From positions 124,001 through 188,000 of the forward strand of contig NZ_JBDPZC010000006.1 in assembly GCF_039872765.1 (NCBI RefSeq): a stretch of DNA of 64,000 bases. The letters are read 5' to 3'. Below the pieces are notes generated by a model. That model saw only the letters and a program-made list of their open reading frames with translations. It was not told the origin of the DNA and ran no database searches. The stretch comes from Roseateles_B flavus. GTDB lineage: Bacteria > Pseudomonadota > Gammaproteobacteria > Burkholderiales > Burkholderiaceae_C. Positions within the stretch are counted from its first letter, which is position 1, and every line of letters starts with the position of its first letter. A program made the position numbers and the translations under genes. Shown here in pieces: positions 40,135-49,868 of the stretch.

Positions 40135-41102
40135 CGCAGGACTCCCTTCTGGCCCGGCCCCGGCTCGTGGGCGACATCGGCGGCACCAATGCCCGCTTCG
40201 CCTGGCAGGCCCATGCACAGGCGCCGCTGGAGTGCGTCGAGACCCTGCCCTGCCAGGACTATCCGCAGCTGCAGCAGGCCGTCGAGGTCTACCTCAAGCG
40301 CATCGGCCGCGAGCGTCCGGCGCAGGCGGCCCTGGGCCTGGCCAATCCGGTCACCGGGGACTGGATCCAGATGACCAACAACCACTGGGCCTTCTCCATC
40401 GAGGCCCTGCGGCAGGGCCTGGGCCTGCACAAGCTGGCCATCTACAACGACTTCTCCGCCCTGGCGCTGGCCCTGCCCACCTTGCGTGAGGACGAGCTGC
40501 TGCACCTGGGCGGAGGCCCGGCCCTGCCGGACGCGGCGCGGGCGTTGATCGGGCCGGGCACGGGGCTGGGCGTCTCGGGCCTGCTGCCCCAGCCCGGCGG
40601 CGGCTGGCGGGCGCTGGAGAGCGAAGGCGGGCATGCCACCCTGTGTGCCAGCACCGAGCGCGAATGGCGGGTGCTGAGCCAGCTGCAGCGGCGCTTCGGC
40701 CATGCCTCGGCCGAGCGGGTGCTGTCGGGGCCCGGCCTGGTCTGGACCTACGAGGCCCTGTGCGCCGTGGACGACTGCCCGGTGCGCTTCACGCAGCCGC
40801 CCGAACTGGCCGATGCCGCACTGGCGCAAGCCGATGCGCGGGCGAGCGAGGCGCTGGCGCTGTTCTTCGGTTTCCTCGGTGCCATGGCCGGCAACCTGGC
40901 ACTGACCCTGGGCGCGCGCGGCGGGGTCTACCTGGGCGGTGGCGTGCTGCCGCGCATGGCGGGAGCCCTGCAGAAGTCCGCCTTCATGGAGCGCTTCCTC
41001 GCCAAGGGACGCATGCGGCCTCTGCTGGAGACCATGCCGGTCTACCTCATCACGGCCCAGGAGTCGCCCGCGCTGCGCGGCATGGCCCTGGCCCTGGCCT
41101 AG
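40131..41102 (+). CDS. glk: Glucokinase
   Basis: 323-residue ATP-dependent glucokinase. N-terminal phosphate loop VGDIGGTNARF; glucose-site IYNDFSALA and ESEGGHATL; later GGVYLGGGVLP. Matches the proteobacterial Glk family (ROK-unrelated). As the last gene of the gts run it phosphorylates imported glucose in the cytoplasm, completing the route. Confidence 0.94.
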
Positions 41103-41115
41103 GTCGACCAGCCCC

Positions 41116-41886
41116 TCACTGGGGCGGCGCGTCGTTGGGCAGCCAGCGCTTGTAGATGGTGCGGAAGCTGCCGTCTCGCTTCATGTCACGCAGCTTCTCG
41201 TTCCAGAGCTGGACCAGGCTGTCGGGTGTCTCGTGAGAGAAGGCGATATAGCCCTCGGAGCTGGCGTAGCTGTAGACGATCTCCAGGCTTTCCTCGGGGA
41301 TGCCGGCTTGCGCCATGGTCTGGGGCATGGAGAGCCGCTCGGTCGCGAACAGCGTGGCCCGTCCGGCCAGCACCATGCGGATGCCCGTGACAGGATCGGC
41401 CACCGGTACCAGGTTCTTGAAGCCGACGCTGGCCAGCTGCTCGGCGGTGTACCAGTCGCGCACCACCAGCACCGATTCAGCGCGCTTGGCGTCGTCCAGC
41501 GAGCGCAGGCGCAGGCCGCCCCGGGCCGGCGCATACAAGGAGCTGTAGAAGGTGACGATGGGGCCTACCCACTTGAACAGCTTCTCGCGGGCCGGCGTGC
41601 GCGCCATCGCGAACAGGGCCACGCGGCCGGGCCCCTGCACCTCGCGCAGGGCGCGGGACCAGGGCATCAGCGTGATCTCGTCCTTGAGGCCCAGGCGGCG
41701 TTCAATCTCCTGGACGATCTCCACGGACAGGCCCTTCACGACGCCATCCTGCTGGAAATTGACGGGCGGGAAGTCCTCGGTGAGCAGACGCAGCGACTCG
41801 TGCCCCGGTCCGGCGGGCGCCTGTGCCCATGCCCGCGGCATGCAGCCAAGGCTGCAAAGGGTCAGGGCAAGGACGAGAGCGCGCAT
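41116..41886 (-). CDS. Family-3 extracellular solute-binding protein
   Basis: 256 residues from the ATG at 41886 with a signal peptide (MRALVLALTLCSLGCMPRAWA). The mature protein has the bilobed SBP_bac_3 pattern: TEDFPPVNFQQDG, GLSVEIVQEI, then ARTPAREKLFKWVGP. The family binds amino acids or similar compounds. No permease or ATPase is next to it, so it may serve a transporter elsewhere or act as a sensor. It is convergent with glk (13-base gap). Confidence 0.85.
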   Translation of the reverse strand: MRALVLALTLCSLGCMPRAWAQAPAGPGHESLRLLTEDFPPVNFQQDGVVKGLSVEIVQEIERRLGLKDEITLMPWSRALREVQGPGRVALFAMARTPAREKLFKWVGPIVTFYSSLYAPARGGLRLRSLDDAKRAESVLVVRDWYTAEQLASVGFKNLVPVADPVTGIRMVLAGRATLFATERLSMPQTMAQAGIPEESLEIVYSYASSEGYIAFSHETPDSLVQLWNEKLRDMKRDGSFRTIYKRWLPNDAPPQ

Positions 41887-42132
41887 GGTGGACGAAGGCA
41901 GGGCTGGGCAAGCCGTGGACGGGCGGCGCGGATGATAGGCAAGTCTGCGCCTGCTTGCACGAAGCTGACGACGACGCGATGACAAATATCCGGCCAGCGC
42001 GGCAACAGTGCACGCTTCGCACACGGCCGGGGCTGACCGGCACCGGCCCATGAAAAAGGCCGCGGGCAGAGCCGGCGGCCTGAAGGGTGACAGGCGGGGC
42101 GCATGGCCCCGCCGATCCCGCGCTACCTGGAT

Positions 42133-45100
42133 TCACTTGGCAGGCACCACGCCTGCATTGCCGGTCAGCACCGGGCTGTGCGAGGCCGCTGCGTCCGCCT
42201 GCGCGGCGGGCTTGCGCTGCTTGTCCCGCACCAGGTACGAGTACAGCACCGGCACCACCACCAGGGTCAGCAGCGTGGAGGTGATCACCCCGCCGATGAT
42301 GGCCCGGCCCATGGGCGCCTGCAGCTCACTGCCCTCGTTGAGCGCCATGGCCATGGGCAGCATGCCGAAGATCATCGCCGCCGTGGTCATGATGATGGGG
42401 CGCATGCGGATCAGGCCGGCCTCCAGCAGCGCCTCGCTGACCGTGGCACCGGCCTTGCGGGCATGGTTGGCGAAGTCCACCAGCAGGATGGCGTTCTTGG
42501 TCACCAGGCCCATCAGCATCACCAGGCCGATCATCGAGAAGACGTTGAGCGTCGAGCCCCAGAACAGCAGGGCCAGCATCACCCCGATCAGGGCCAGGGG
42601 CAGCGAGGCCATGATGGCGATGGGCTGGATGAAGCTGCCGAACTGGCTGGCCAGCACGATGTAGATGAAGATCACCGCCAGGCCCATGGCCGCGAGCAGG
42701 CCCTTGAAGGCTTCGGCCTGCTGCTTGCCGGCGCCGTCCACCTTGAAGCTCACGCCCGGGGGCAGCTGCATGTTCTTGACGATCTTCTGCACGTCGGCAT
42801 TGACCTCGCCCGCGCTGCGGTCCTTGACCGCAGCGTAGACGGCCTCGCGGCGCTGCAGCGATTCACGGCGGATCACCTCGGGGTTGAACACCGGCTCGAT
42901 CGTGGCGACCTGGTCCAGGCTGATCGGGCTGCCGTCCTTGGCGAAGGCCACGGGCAGTTTCTGCATCTGGTCGATGCGCTCACGCTGCGACTGCGGCAGG
43001 CGCAGCAGCACCTCGACCTGATTGCCGTCCGGCGTGGTCCAGTAGGTTGCAACCTCGCCATTGACATAGGCACGCAGGGACGAGGCCAGCTGCGGAGCGG
43101 TCAGGCCCAGCTCGCGCACGGCCGAGTCCTTCAGCCGGACCGCGAAGGCCGGCAGGCCGGGCTTGACCGTGGTGTCGACGTCGACGGCGCCGGGCACCTT
43201 GCGGATGGCGGCGGCCAGCTCGTTGGCGGCCTTGGTCAGCTGCTCGGAATCATTGCCCAGCAGGTTGATCCACACCGGACGGTCAAAGCCCACCGACAGC
43301 TCGATACCGGGGATGCGGGCGAGGTCCTCGCGCATCGCGTTCTCGATCTCCTTCTGCGTGCGCTTGCGCTCCTTGCGGCTGGTCAGGGCGATGTTGAGCA
43401 CCGCCTGGTTGCGGCCCGTGGCCATGCCGTCGCCCGAGGCGCCCACCACGGTGGACACGGTCTTGATCTCGGGATAGCTCTTGAGGATCTCCTCGACCTG
43501 GGCCACCTTGGCGTCGCCGCGGTCCAGGCTGGTCGCCACGGGCATGCGCAGGCTCAGCTGGGTGAAGCCCTGGTCGGTCTGGGGCACGAACTCGCTGCCC
43601 ACGAAGCCGGCCAGCACGATGGCGACGACGAAGCTCATGAAGCCGCCCCACATCACGAGGCCACGCGGCGTCAGCGTGGCGAAGCGCAGGCGGCGCTTCT
43701 GGCTGCGGTCGCGCTGGCCCTGGGCGTCGAAGGGGCGGCCATAGGCCGGCACGGGCGGCACGAAGACGCGGTAGCGGCGGCCGCTGAAGACCCAGCGGAT
43801 CACGCGCTCATACGTGGTGTGCAGCACGTCCATCATGCGGTCGGTGCCGTTGATCAGGTGGCGCAGGCCCCAGAAGCGGCGCAGCCAGGTGCTGGGCGGG
43901 TCCTTCCAGATGCTGGACATCATCGGGTCCAGTGTGAAGCTGACGAACAGCGACACCAGCACGGCCACCGCCACGGTGATGCCGAAGGGATGGAAGAACT
44001 TGCCGATGATGCCGCCCATGAAGGCCACAGGCACGAACACCGCGCAGATGGCAAAGGTGGTGGCCATCACGGCCACGCCGATCTCGTTGGTGCCGTCGAA
44101 GGCCGCCTGGTGGTGGTCCTTGCCCATGCCCACGTGACGCACGATGTTCTCGCGCACCACGATGGCATCGTCGATCAGCAGGCCGATGCACAGGGACAGC
44201 GCCATCATCGTCATGAAGTTCAGCGTGAAGCCGAAGGCGTGCACGGCCAGGAAGCTGGAGATCACAGCGATCGGCAGGGTCAGCCCGGTGATGATGGTGG
44301 AGCGCCAGCTGTGCAGGAACAGGAAGACGATGGCCACGGTCAGCAGCGCGCCCTCGATGAGGGTGTGGCGCAGTCCGTCCAGCGAGCCCTTGACCCAGTC
44401 GCTGTTGGCATTGATCAGGCGCAGCTCCACGTCCTTGGGCAGGGTCTTGCGCAACTCCTCCATGGCCTCCTTGACGGCCTCGCCGGTGGCAACCACGTTG
44501 GCATCCTGCTGCTTGAAGACGCTGAAGGTGACGGCGGGCTTGCCGTTGATGCGCGCAATGGTGGTGGCCTCGCGCTCACGCTCGACCAGGGTGCCCAGGT
44601 CGCCCAGTGTCAGCACCAGGTTGCCGCGGCGGGCCACGACGGTCTTGGCGAACTCCTTGGGGTCCTTGACACGGCCTTCCACACGCAGGATGGCATCGCT
44701 GAGCTTGTCGGACAGCAGGCCCACGGGCTGGTCGGCATTGGCCTCGCGCAGCGCGGTGGCCACCTCGGCCGGGGTCACACCGTAGGCACGCAGGCGCTGC
44801 GGGTCCAGGTCCACGCGCACCTCGCGGGAGACCATGCCGCCGATGTCCACCAGGGCCACGCCCTCCACGCGCGTCAGGCGCTTGGAGACGGTCAGCTCGG
44901 CCATCATCGAGAGCTCGCGCGCTGAGCGGGTCTCGCTCATCAGTGACATCACGACCACGGGCTGCTGGTTGTCGCCCTGGAAGCGGGTGATGGTGGGCGC
45001 CTTCACGTCACGGGGGAAGCTGGCCTGCACCATGCCCACGCGGTCGCGGATCTCCTGCATGCCGCGGTTCATGTCGGCGTTCAGATTGAACATGACCCAG

Positions 45101-45372
45101 ACCTGGCTGCGGCCCTCATAGGCCCGCGAGCGGATGGTGTCGACGCCGGAGATGGTGTTGAGGGACTCCTCCAGCGGGCGCAGGATCTCGCGCTCGATGG
45201 CCTCGGGCGAGGCGCCGGGGTAGGCGACGTCGATCTGCGCACCGGGGAAGGTGATGTCGGGCATGGGCTCGACGCCCAGCTTGGAATAGGCGAACAGGCC
45301 CATCACGCACAGGGCCACCATCACCATGGTCGCGAAGACCGGGTTCTGGATGGAGACGCGGGTCATCCACAT
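42133..45372 (-). CDS. RND-family efflux pump inner-membrane transporter (HAE1 type)
   Basis: 1079 residues with AAGGAG eight bases before the start. Typical of AcrB-like pumps: first helix after MTRVSIQNPVFATMVM, FPGAQIDVAYPGASPEAIERE, the proton-relay helix region with SLCIGLLIDDAIVVREN, and a repeated second half (GLVTKNAILLVDF). It works with the adaptor encoded 12 bases upstream. No outer-membrane channel gene is adjacent, so it probably uses a TolC-type protein encoded elsewhere. Substrates unknown. Confidence 0.93.
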   Translation of the reverse strand: MWMTRVSIQNPVFATMVMVALCVMGLFAYSKLGVEPMPDITFPGAQIDVAYPGASPEAIEREILRPLEESLNTISGVDTIRSRAYEGRSQVWVMFNLNADMNRGMQEIRDRVGMVQASFPRDVKAPTITRFQGDNQQPVVVMSLMSETRSARELSMMAELTVSKRLTRVEGVALVDIGGMVSREVRVDLDPQRLRAYGVTPAEVATALREANADQPVGLLSDKLSDAILRVEGRVKDPKEFAKTVVARRGNLVLTLGDLGTLVEREREATTIARINGKPAVTFSVFKQQDANVVATGEAVKEAMEELRKTLPKDVELRLINANSDWVKGSLDGLRHTLIEGALLTVAIVFLFLHSWRSTIITGLTLPIAVISSFLAVHAFGFTLNFMTMMALSLCIGLLIDDAIVVRENIVRHVGMGKDHHQAAFDGTNEIGVAVMATTFAICAVFVPVAFMGGIIGKFFHPFGITVAVAVLVSLFVSFTLDPMMSSIWKDPPSTWLRRFWGLRHLINGTDRMMDVLHTTYERVIRWVFSGRRYRVFVPPVPAYGRPFDAQGQRDRSQKRRLRFATLTPRGLVMWGGFMSFVVAIVLAGFVGSEFVPQTDQGFTQLSLRMPVATSLDRGDAKVAQVEEILKSYPEIKTVSTVVGASGDGMATGRNQAVLNIALTSRKERKRTQKEIENAMREDLARIPGIELSVGFDRPVWINLLGNDSEQLTKAANELAAAIRKVPGAVDVDTTVKPGLPAFAVRLKDSAVRELGLTAPQLASSLRAYVNGEVATYWTTPDGNQVEVLLRLPQSQRERIDQMQKLPVAFAKDGSPISLDQVATIEPVFNPEVIRRESLQRREAVYAAVKDRSAGEVNADVQKIVKNMQLPPGVSFKVDGAGKQQAEAFKGLLAAMGLAVIFIYIVLASQFGSFIQPIAIMASLPLALIGVMLALLFWGSTLNVFSMIGLVMLMGLVTKNAILLVDFANHARKAGATVSEALLEAGLIRMRPIIMTTAAMIFGMLPMAMALNEGSELQAPMGRAIIGGVITSTLLTLVVVPVLYSYLVRDKQRKPAAQADAAASHSPVLTGNAGVVPAK

Positions 45373-45384
45373 GATGCGGTCTCC

Positions 45385-46590
45385 TTACTGCAGCGCGGGG
45401 GCGCTGGCGGCGGCGCTGGCCACGCGCGGGGCGCGGGCGTCCACGACCTTGGCCGCGGCGCCGTCGCGCAGATTGTCGAAGCGGGCGGCGAGCACCTGGT
45501 CCTCGGCCTTGAGGCCCTGCAGGATCTCGATGCGGCCTTCGCGGGCGTCACGGCGGCCGGTGGTCACCACGCGGCGGACCAGGGTGCCCTTCTCCAGCAC
45601 CCACACATGATCCTGGCCGGAGGCGTTGATCACTGCGGTGGCGGGCAGGGTCAGGCGTTGCGAGTTGTCCGGCAGTTCGACGTGGGCGACGGCGTACTGG
45701 CCGGCGCGGAAGCGCTCCTCGGCATTGGCGATCTCCAGGGTCACGCCGATGCTGCGGGTGCCGGGCTCGGCGGCCGGGGAGATGCGCGAGATGCGGGCCT
45801 GCACCGGCTGCTCGTCGCCTTCCACCTTCACAGCCACGGCCATGCCGGGCTTCAGGCGGGCCACCTCATGCGTGCCGACCAGACCGGCCAGCTCCAGCTT
45901 GCCCAGGTCCACGATGCTGAGCACCTGCTGCTCGGCGCTGAGCTTCTCGCCCGGCACGGCATGGCGCTTGGCCACGACGCCGCTGATGGGCGCCACGAGC
46001 GAGGCCAGGCGCAGGCTGCTCTGCGCGGTCTCCAGCTGGGCCTTGGCGGCCAGCCACTGGCCACGGGCGGCCTCCATGCTGGCGCGGAAGTTGTCCAGTG
46101 CGGTGCTGGAGATGAAGGCCTTGGCGGCCAGGTCCTCGTTGGCCTTGTAGCTGCGCTCGGCCTGCTGGAACTGGGCCTGTGCGGCCTCCAGGCTGGCGCG
46201 GCGCTCGGCCACGCGGTAGCGCAGCTCCTCGAGGTCCAGCTCGCCCAGGCTCTGGCCGCTGCGGACCCGGCTGCCCTCGGCCACGTGCAGGTTCAGCAGC
46301 ACGCCGCTGGCCTTGCTGCGTACGACCACCGTGTTGGGAGCCACCAGGGGGCCCGAGAACTCGATGCTGCCGGGCATGGTGGCCATCTGGGGCTTGGTCA
46401 CCTCGCGGGAGGCGAACTCCAGGGTGGCTTCCTTCTTCTTGTCGTCCTTGCCGTCCTTGGCGGCCTGCTTGGCATCCGAGGCCTTGCTGTCGGCCTTGCC
46501 GGCATAGACGGCGGCGCCTGCGCCCGCACTCAGGACGACGACGGCCGCCCCTCCCCACACCAGCCAGCGATTGCGCTTCTTCTTGTCCAT
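45385..46590 (-). CDS. RND efflux periplasmic adaptor (HlyD/MFP family)
   Basis: 401 residues; I start at 46590, where GGAG is seven bases upstream. A single N-terminal membrane anchor (WLVWGGAAVVVLSAGAGAAVYAG) is followed by a Lys/Asp-rich stretch, then lipoyl and hairpin regions (KASGVLLNLHVAEGSRVRSG; AQAQFQQAERSYK coiled coil) and beta-barrel. It links the pump below to an outer-membrane channel. The long DAKQAAKDGKDDKKKE segment after the anchor is unusual. Confidence 0.9.
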   Translation of the reverse strand: MDKKKRNRWLVWGGAAVVVLSAGAGAAVYAGKADSKASDAKQAAKDGKDDKKKEATLEFASREVTKPQMATMPGSIEFSGPLVAPNTVVVRSKASGVLLNLHVAEGSRVRSGQSLGELDLEELRYRVAERRASLEAAQAQFQQAERSYKANEDLAAKAFISSTALDNFRASMEAARGQWLAAKAQLETAQSSLRLASLVAPISGVVAKRHAVPGEKLSAEQQVLSIVDLGKLELAGLVGTHEVARLKPGMAVAVKVEGDEQPVQARISRISPAAEPGTRSIGVTLEIANAEERFRAGQYAVAHVELPDNSQRLTLPATAVINASGQDHVWVLEKGTLVRRVVTTGRRDAREGRIEILQGLKAEDQVLAARFDNLRDGAAAKVVDARAPRVASAAASAPALQ

Positions 46591-46755
46591 GTGTCTCTCC
46601 ATTGCTGCAGGGTTACCGCGAGTGTCTAACTGCGGCGCAGTCTAGGAAGAGCGCACGAGGCTTGCAGCGCGCCTGCGACGAAGCGCGCAAAAGAGGGGTC
46701 AGGGCGTCGCCCGTTGGGATTTGCTGCTGCAGTTGGGGACGAACTGCAGGAAGGC

Positions 46756-46779
46756 AAGGCCGGAGCGCCGCCCGGCCTT
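46756..46779 (-). terminator. Probable weak terminator of aroC
   Basis: AAGGCCGG/CCGGCCTT hairpin three bases beyond the aroC stop codon. The following minus-strand bases (GCCTTCC) are only modestly T-rich, so termination may be partial. Confidence 0.45.
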
Positions 46780-46782
46780 TGT

Positions 46783-47883
46783 TCAGCCGCGCTGGGCCGG
46801 AATCGGCGTCAGGGTGTGCCGAACGTCACCGCACTGGGCGCGGTGGCGCAGCGCATGATCCATCAGGACCAGGGCCAGCATGGCCTCGGCGATGGGGGTG
46901 GCGCGGATGCCCACGCAGGGGTCGTGGCGGCCATGGGTCACGACCTCGGTCACCTGGCCGGCGCGGTCGATGGACGCCTTGGGCAGGCGGATGGAGCTGG
47001 TCGGCTTGATGGCGATGGACACGCGCAGGTCCTGGCCGGTGGAGATGCCGCCCAGCACGCCGCCCGCATGGTTGCTGGCGAAGCCCTCGGGCGTGAGCTC
47101 GTCGCCATGCTCGCTGCCGCGCTGGGGCACGACACCGAAGCCGTCGCCGATCTCCACGCCCTTGACGGCGTTGATGCCCATCATGGCGAAGGCGATGTCA
47201 GCGTCCAGCTTGTCGAAAAGCGGCTCGCCCAGGCCCACCGGCACGCCCGTGGCCTGGACCTCGATGCGTGCGCCGACCGAGTCACCGGACTTGCGCAGCG
47301 CGTCCATATAGGCCTCCAGCTCGGCGATCTGGCTGGCGTTGGCGGCGAAGAAGGGGTTGTTCGGCACATGCGCCCAGCCCTCGAAGGCGATGGGCAGCTC
47401 GCCCAGCTGGGTCATGTGGCCGCGGAACTCGGTGCCGTACTGGGCCCTGAGCCATTTGCGGGCCACGGCGCCGGCGCCCACCATGGGGGCGGTCAGCCGG
47501 GCCGAGGAACGGCCGCCACCGCGCGGGTCGCGCAGGCCGTACTTGCGCCAGTAGGTGTAGTCGGCATGGCCCGGGCGGAAGGTGTCCAGGATGTTGCCGT
47601 AGTCCTTGCTGCGCTGGTCGGTGTTCTGGATCAGCAGGCAGATGGGCGCGCCGGTGGTCTGGCCCTCGTAGACGCCGGAGAGGATCTGCACGGCATCGGG
47701 CTCGTTGCGCTGGGTCACGTGGCGCGAGGTGCCAGGGCGGCGGCGGTCCAGCTCGGGCTGGATGTCGGCCTCGCTCAACGCGAGCCCGGGCGGGCAGCCG
47801 TCGATCACGCAGCCAATGGCCGGGCCATGGCTTTCGCCGAAATTGGTGACACGGAAGAGTTCGCCGAAAGTGCTGCCAGCCAT
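46783..47883 (-). CDS. aroC: Chorismate synthase
   Basis: 366-residue FMN-dependent enzyme making chorismate from EPSP, last step of the shikimate route. Family signatures visible: GESHGPAIGCVIDGCPPG near residue 15, RPGHADYTYWRKYG and RDPRGGGRSSARLTA. Full length. It is 102 bases downstream of the CBS-domain gene on the same strand. Confidence 0.98.
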   Translation of the reverse strand: MAGSTFGELFRVTNFGESHGPAIGCVIDGCPPGLALSEADIQPELDRRRPGTSRHVTQRNEPDAVQILSGVYEGQTTGAPICLLIQNTDQRSKDYGNILDTFRPGHADYTYWRKYGLRDPRGGGRSSARLTAPMVGAGAVARKWLRAQYGTEFRGHMTQLGELPIAFEGWAHVPNNPFFAANASQIAELEAYMDALRKSGDSVGARIEVQATGVPVGLGEPLFDKLDADIAFAMMGINAVKGVEIGDGFGVVPQRGSEHGDELTPEGFASNHAGGVLGGISTGQDLRVSIAIKPTSSIRLPKASIDRAGQVTEVVTHGRHDPCVGIRATPIAEAMLALVLMDHALRHRAQCGDVRHTLTPIPAQRG

Positions 47884-47985
47884 GAAAAATCCAGGGTCAG
47901 TCCCCGGCAGGAGCGCCCGGGCATGCCCTGGATTCTATGGCGCGCCCCCGGGCCTCGCAGCCCGGCGGGCTTGGCGATCAACGGC

Positions 47986-48453
47986 TCAAAGCTTCGGCTC
48001 GTGCGAAGCGCCCTCTTCCTCGACCGGCCAGTCGCGGATGTAGGCCTTGAGCATGCGGTTTTCGAAGTCCTGGCTGTCGACCACGGCCTTGGCGACGTCG
48101 TAGAAAGAGATCACGCCCATCAGCTGGCGGCCATTGAGCACGGGCATGTAGCGGGCATGACGGCCCAGCATCATGCGGCGGACTTCGTCGATCTCGGTCT
48201 CTGGCGTGCAGGTCAGCGGGTGGTCGTCCATCACGGAACGGACCAGGTTGCTGCCCACGCTGCCGCCATTGCGGACCACGGCGGAGATCACCTCGCGGAA
48301 GGTCAGCATGCCCACCAGCTCGCCGAACTCCATCACCACGAGCGAGCCCATGTCTCGCTCGGCCATCGTGGCCAGGGCTTCGGCCAGGGGCTGCTCGGGC
48401 GGCACGGTGTACAGGGCGTTGCCTTTCACGCGCAGGATGTCGGCGACTTTCAT
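47986..48453 (-). CDS. CBS-domain protein
   Basis: 155 residues made of two CBS domains (about 1-60 and 75-140): VADILRVKGNALYTVPP, MAERDMGSLVVME, then VSDDHPLTC-type second half with RHARYMPVLNGRQLMGVISFYDVAKAV. Such stand-alone pairs usually bind adenosine nucleotides and tune partner enzymes. GAGGAG precedes the start. It is divergent from the metY-like gene; the 85-base gap must hold both promoters. Partner unknown. Confidence 0.88.
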   Translation of the reverse strand: MKVADILRVKGNALYTVPPEQPLAEALATMAERDMGSLVVMEFGELVGMLTFREVISAVVRNGGSVGSNLVRSVMDDHPLTCTPETEIDEVRRMMLGRHARYMPVLNGRQLMGVISFYDVAKAVVDSQDFENRMLKAYIRDWPVEEEGASHEPKL

Positions 48454-48538
48454 GTGTTTTCTCCTCGACAGGCGGGCAGATCAGAATTGCGTCCAACATA
48501 GCACACAATCCCGGCATCCTGAAACCACGAAAGACAGC

Positions 48539-49858
48539 ATGTCAGGCTACGGCGATCCCGGCTTCGACACCTTGGCGCTGCACGCGGGGGCGGCACCCGA
48601 CCCCAGCACCGGCGCCCGGGCCGTCCCTCTGCATCTCAGCACTTCCTTCGTCTTTGAAAGCGCCGAGCACGCGGCCTCGCTCTTCAACATGGAGCGCGCG
48701 GGGCACGTCTACTCGCGCATCTCGAACCCCACCACGGCCGTCTTCGAGGAACGCATGGCGGCCCTGGAAGGCGGTGCAGGCGCCATCGCCACCGCCAGCG
48801 GCCAGGCGGCGCTGTTCCTCGCGATCAGCACGCTGGCGCCGGCGGGCAGCCACATCGTGGCCTCCAGCGCGCTCTACGGCGGCTCGCACAACCTGCTGCA
48901 CTACACGCTGAAGCGATTCGGCATCAGCACCACCTTCGTGCGCCCCGATGCGCTGGACGCCTGGCGCGCCGCCATCCGCCCCGAGACCCGCCTGCTCTTC
49001 GGCGAGACCCTGGGCAACCCCGGCATGGACGTGCTGGACATCTCCGGCGTGGCCGCCATCGCCCATGAAGCCGGCCTGCCCCTGCTGGTGGACGCCACGC
49101 TGACGCCCCCTGCCCTGCTCAAGCCCCTGCAGCATGGCGCGGACCTGGTCTTCCACTCGGCCACCAAGTTCCTCTGCGGCCACGGCACGGTGGTGGGCGG
49201 CGTGCTGGTGGACAGCGGCAACTTCGACTGGCAGTCGGCCTACGAGCACAGCAAGTCCGCGGGCCTGGCCCGCTTCGCCGAGCTCTGCGAGCCCTACGAG
49301 GGCTTCCACGGCATGGTCTTCGCCGAGGAAAGCACCACCGGCGCCTTCCTGCTGCGCGCCCGCCGCGAAGGCCTGCGCGACTTCGGCGCCTGCATGAGCC
49401 CGCACACGGCCTGGCTGATGCTGCAGGGGCTGGAGACGCTCTCGCTGCGCATGGAGCGCCATGTGGGCAACGCGCAGAAAGTGGCGGAGTTCCTGGCCGG
49501 CCAGGCGCAGGTGGGCCGCGTGGCCTATCCGGGCCTGACCTCGCACCCCGGCCATGCGCTGGCACAGAAGCTCATGCCCAAGGGCGCGGGCGCGGTCTTC
49601 AGCTTCGACCTGAACGGCAGCCGCGAGCAGGGCCGCCGCTTCATCGAGAGCCTCAAGATCTTCTCGCACCTCGCCAATGTGGGCGACTGCCGCTCGCTGG
49701 TGATCCACCCCGCCAGCACCACCCACTTCCGCATGGACGACGCCGCGCTGGCGCAGGCCGGCATCACGCCCGGCACCATCCGCCTGTCCATCGGTCTGGA
49801 GGACGCCGACGACCTGATCGCCGACCTCAAGACCGCCCTGAAGATCGCATCCAAGTGA
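48539..49858 (+). CDS. O-acetylhomoserine/O-succinylhomoserine sulfhydrylase-type PLP enzyme
   Basis: 439 residues from the ATG at 48539. Cys/Met-metabolism PLP family: YSRISNPTTAVFEERMAALEGG, substrate loop SSALYGGSHNLL, PLP lysine in FHSATKFLCGHG. The length near 430 favours MetY (O-acetylhomoserine sulfhydrylase) over the shorter MetZ (about 400), but the two are not cleanly separable by eye. It adds sulfide to activated homoserine to make homocysteine. A hydrolase gene follows 10 bases later. Confidence 0.88.
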   Translation: MSGYGDPGFDTLALHAGAAPDPSTGARAVPLHLSTSFVFESAEHAASLFNMERAGHVYSRISNPTTAVFEERMAALEGGAGAIATASGQAALFLAISTLAPAGSHIVASSALYGGSHNLLHYTLKRFGISTTFVRPDALDAWRAAIRPETRLLFGETLGNPGMDVLDISGVAAIAHEAGLPLLVDATLTPPALLKPLQHGADLVFHSATKFLCGHGTVVGGVLVDSGNFDWQSAYEHSKSAGLARFAELCEPYEGFHGMVFAEESTTGAFLLRARREGLRDFGACMSPHTAWLMLQGLETLSLRMERHVGNAQKVAEFLAGQAQVGRVAYPGLTSHPGHALAQKLMPKGAGAVFSFDLNGSREQGRRFIESLKIFSHLANVGDCRSLVIHPASTTHFRMDDAALAQAGITPGTIRLSIGLEDADDLIADLKTALKIASK

Positions 49859-49868
49859 GCGCCGCCCC

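Noticed and set aside
48454..48538. SAM-type riboswitch in front of the metY-like gene
   Set aside because: Only 85 bases are available and no aptamer core is visible.
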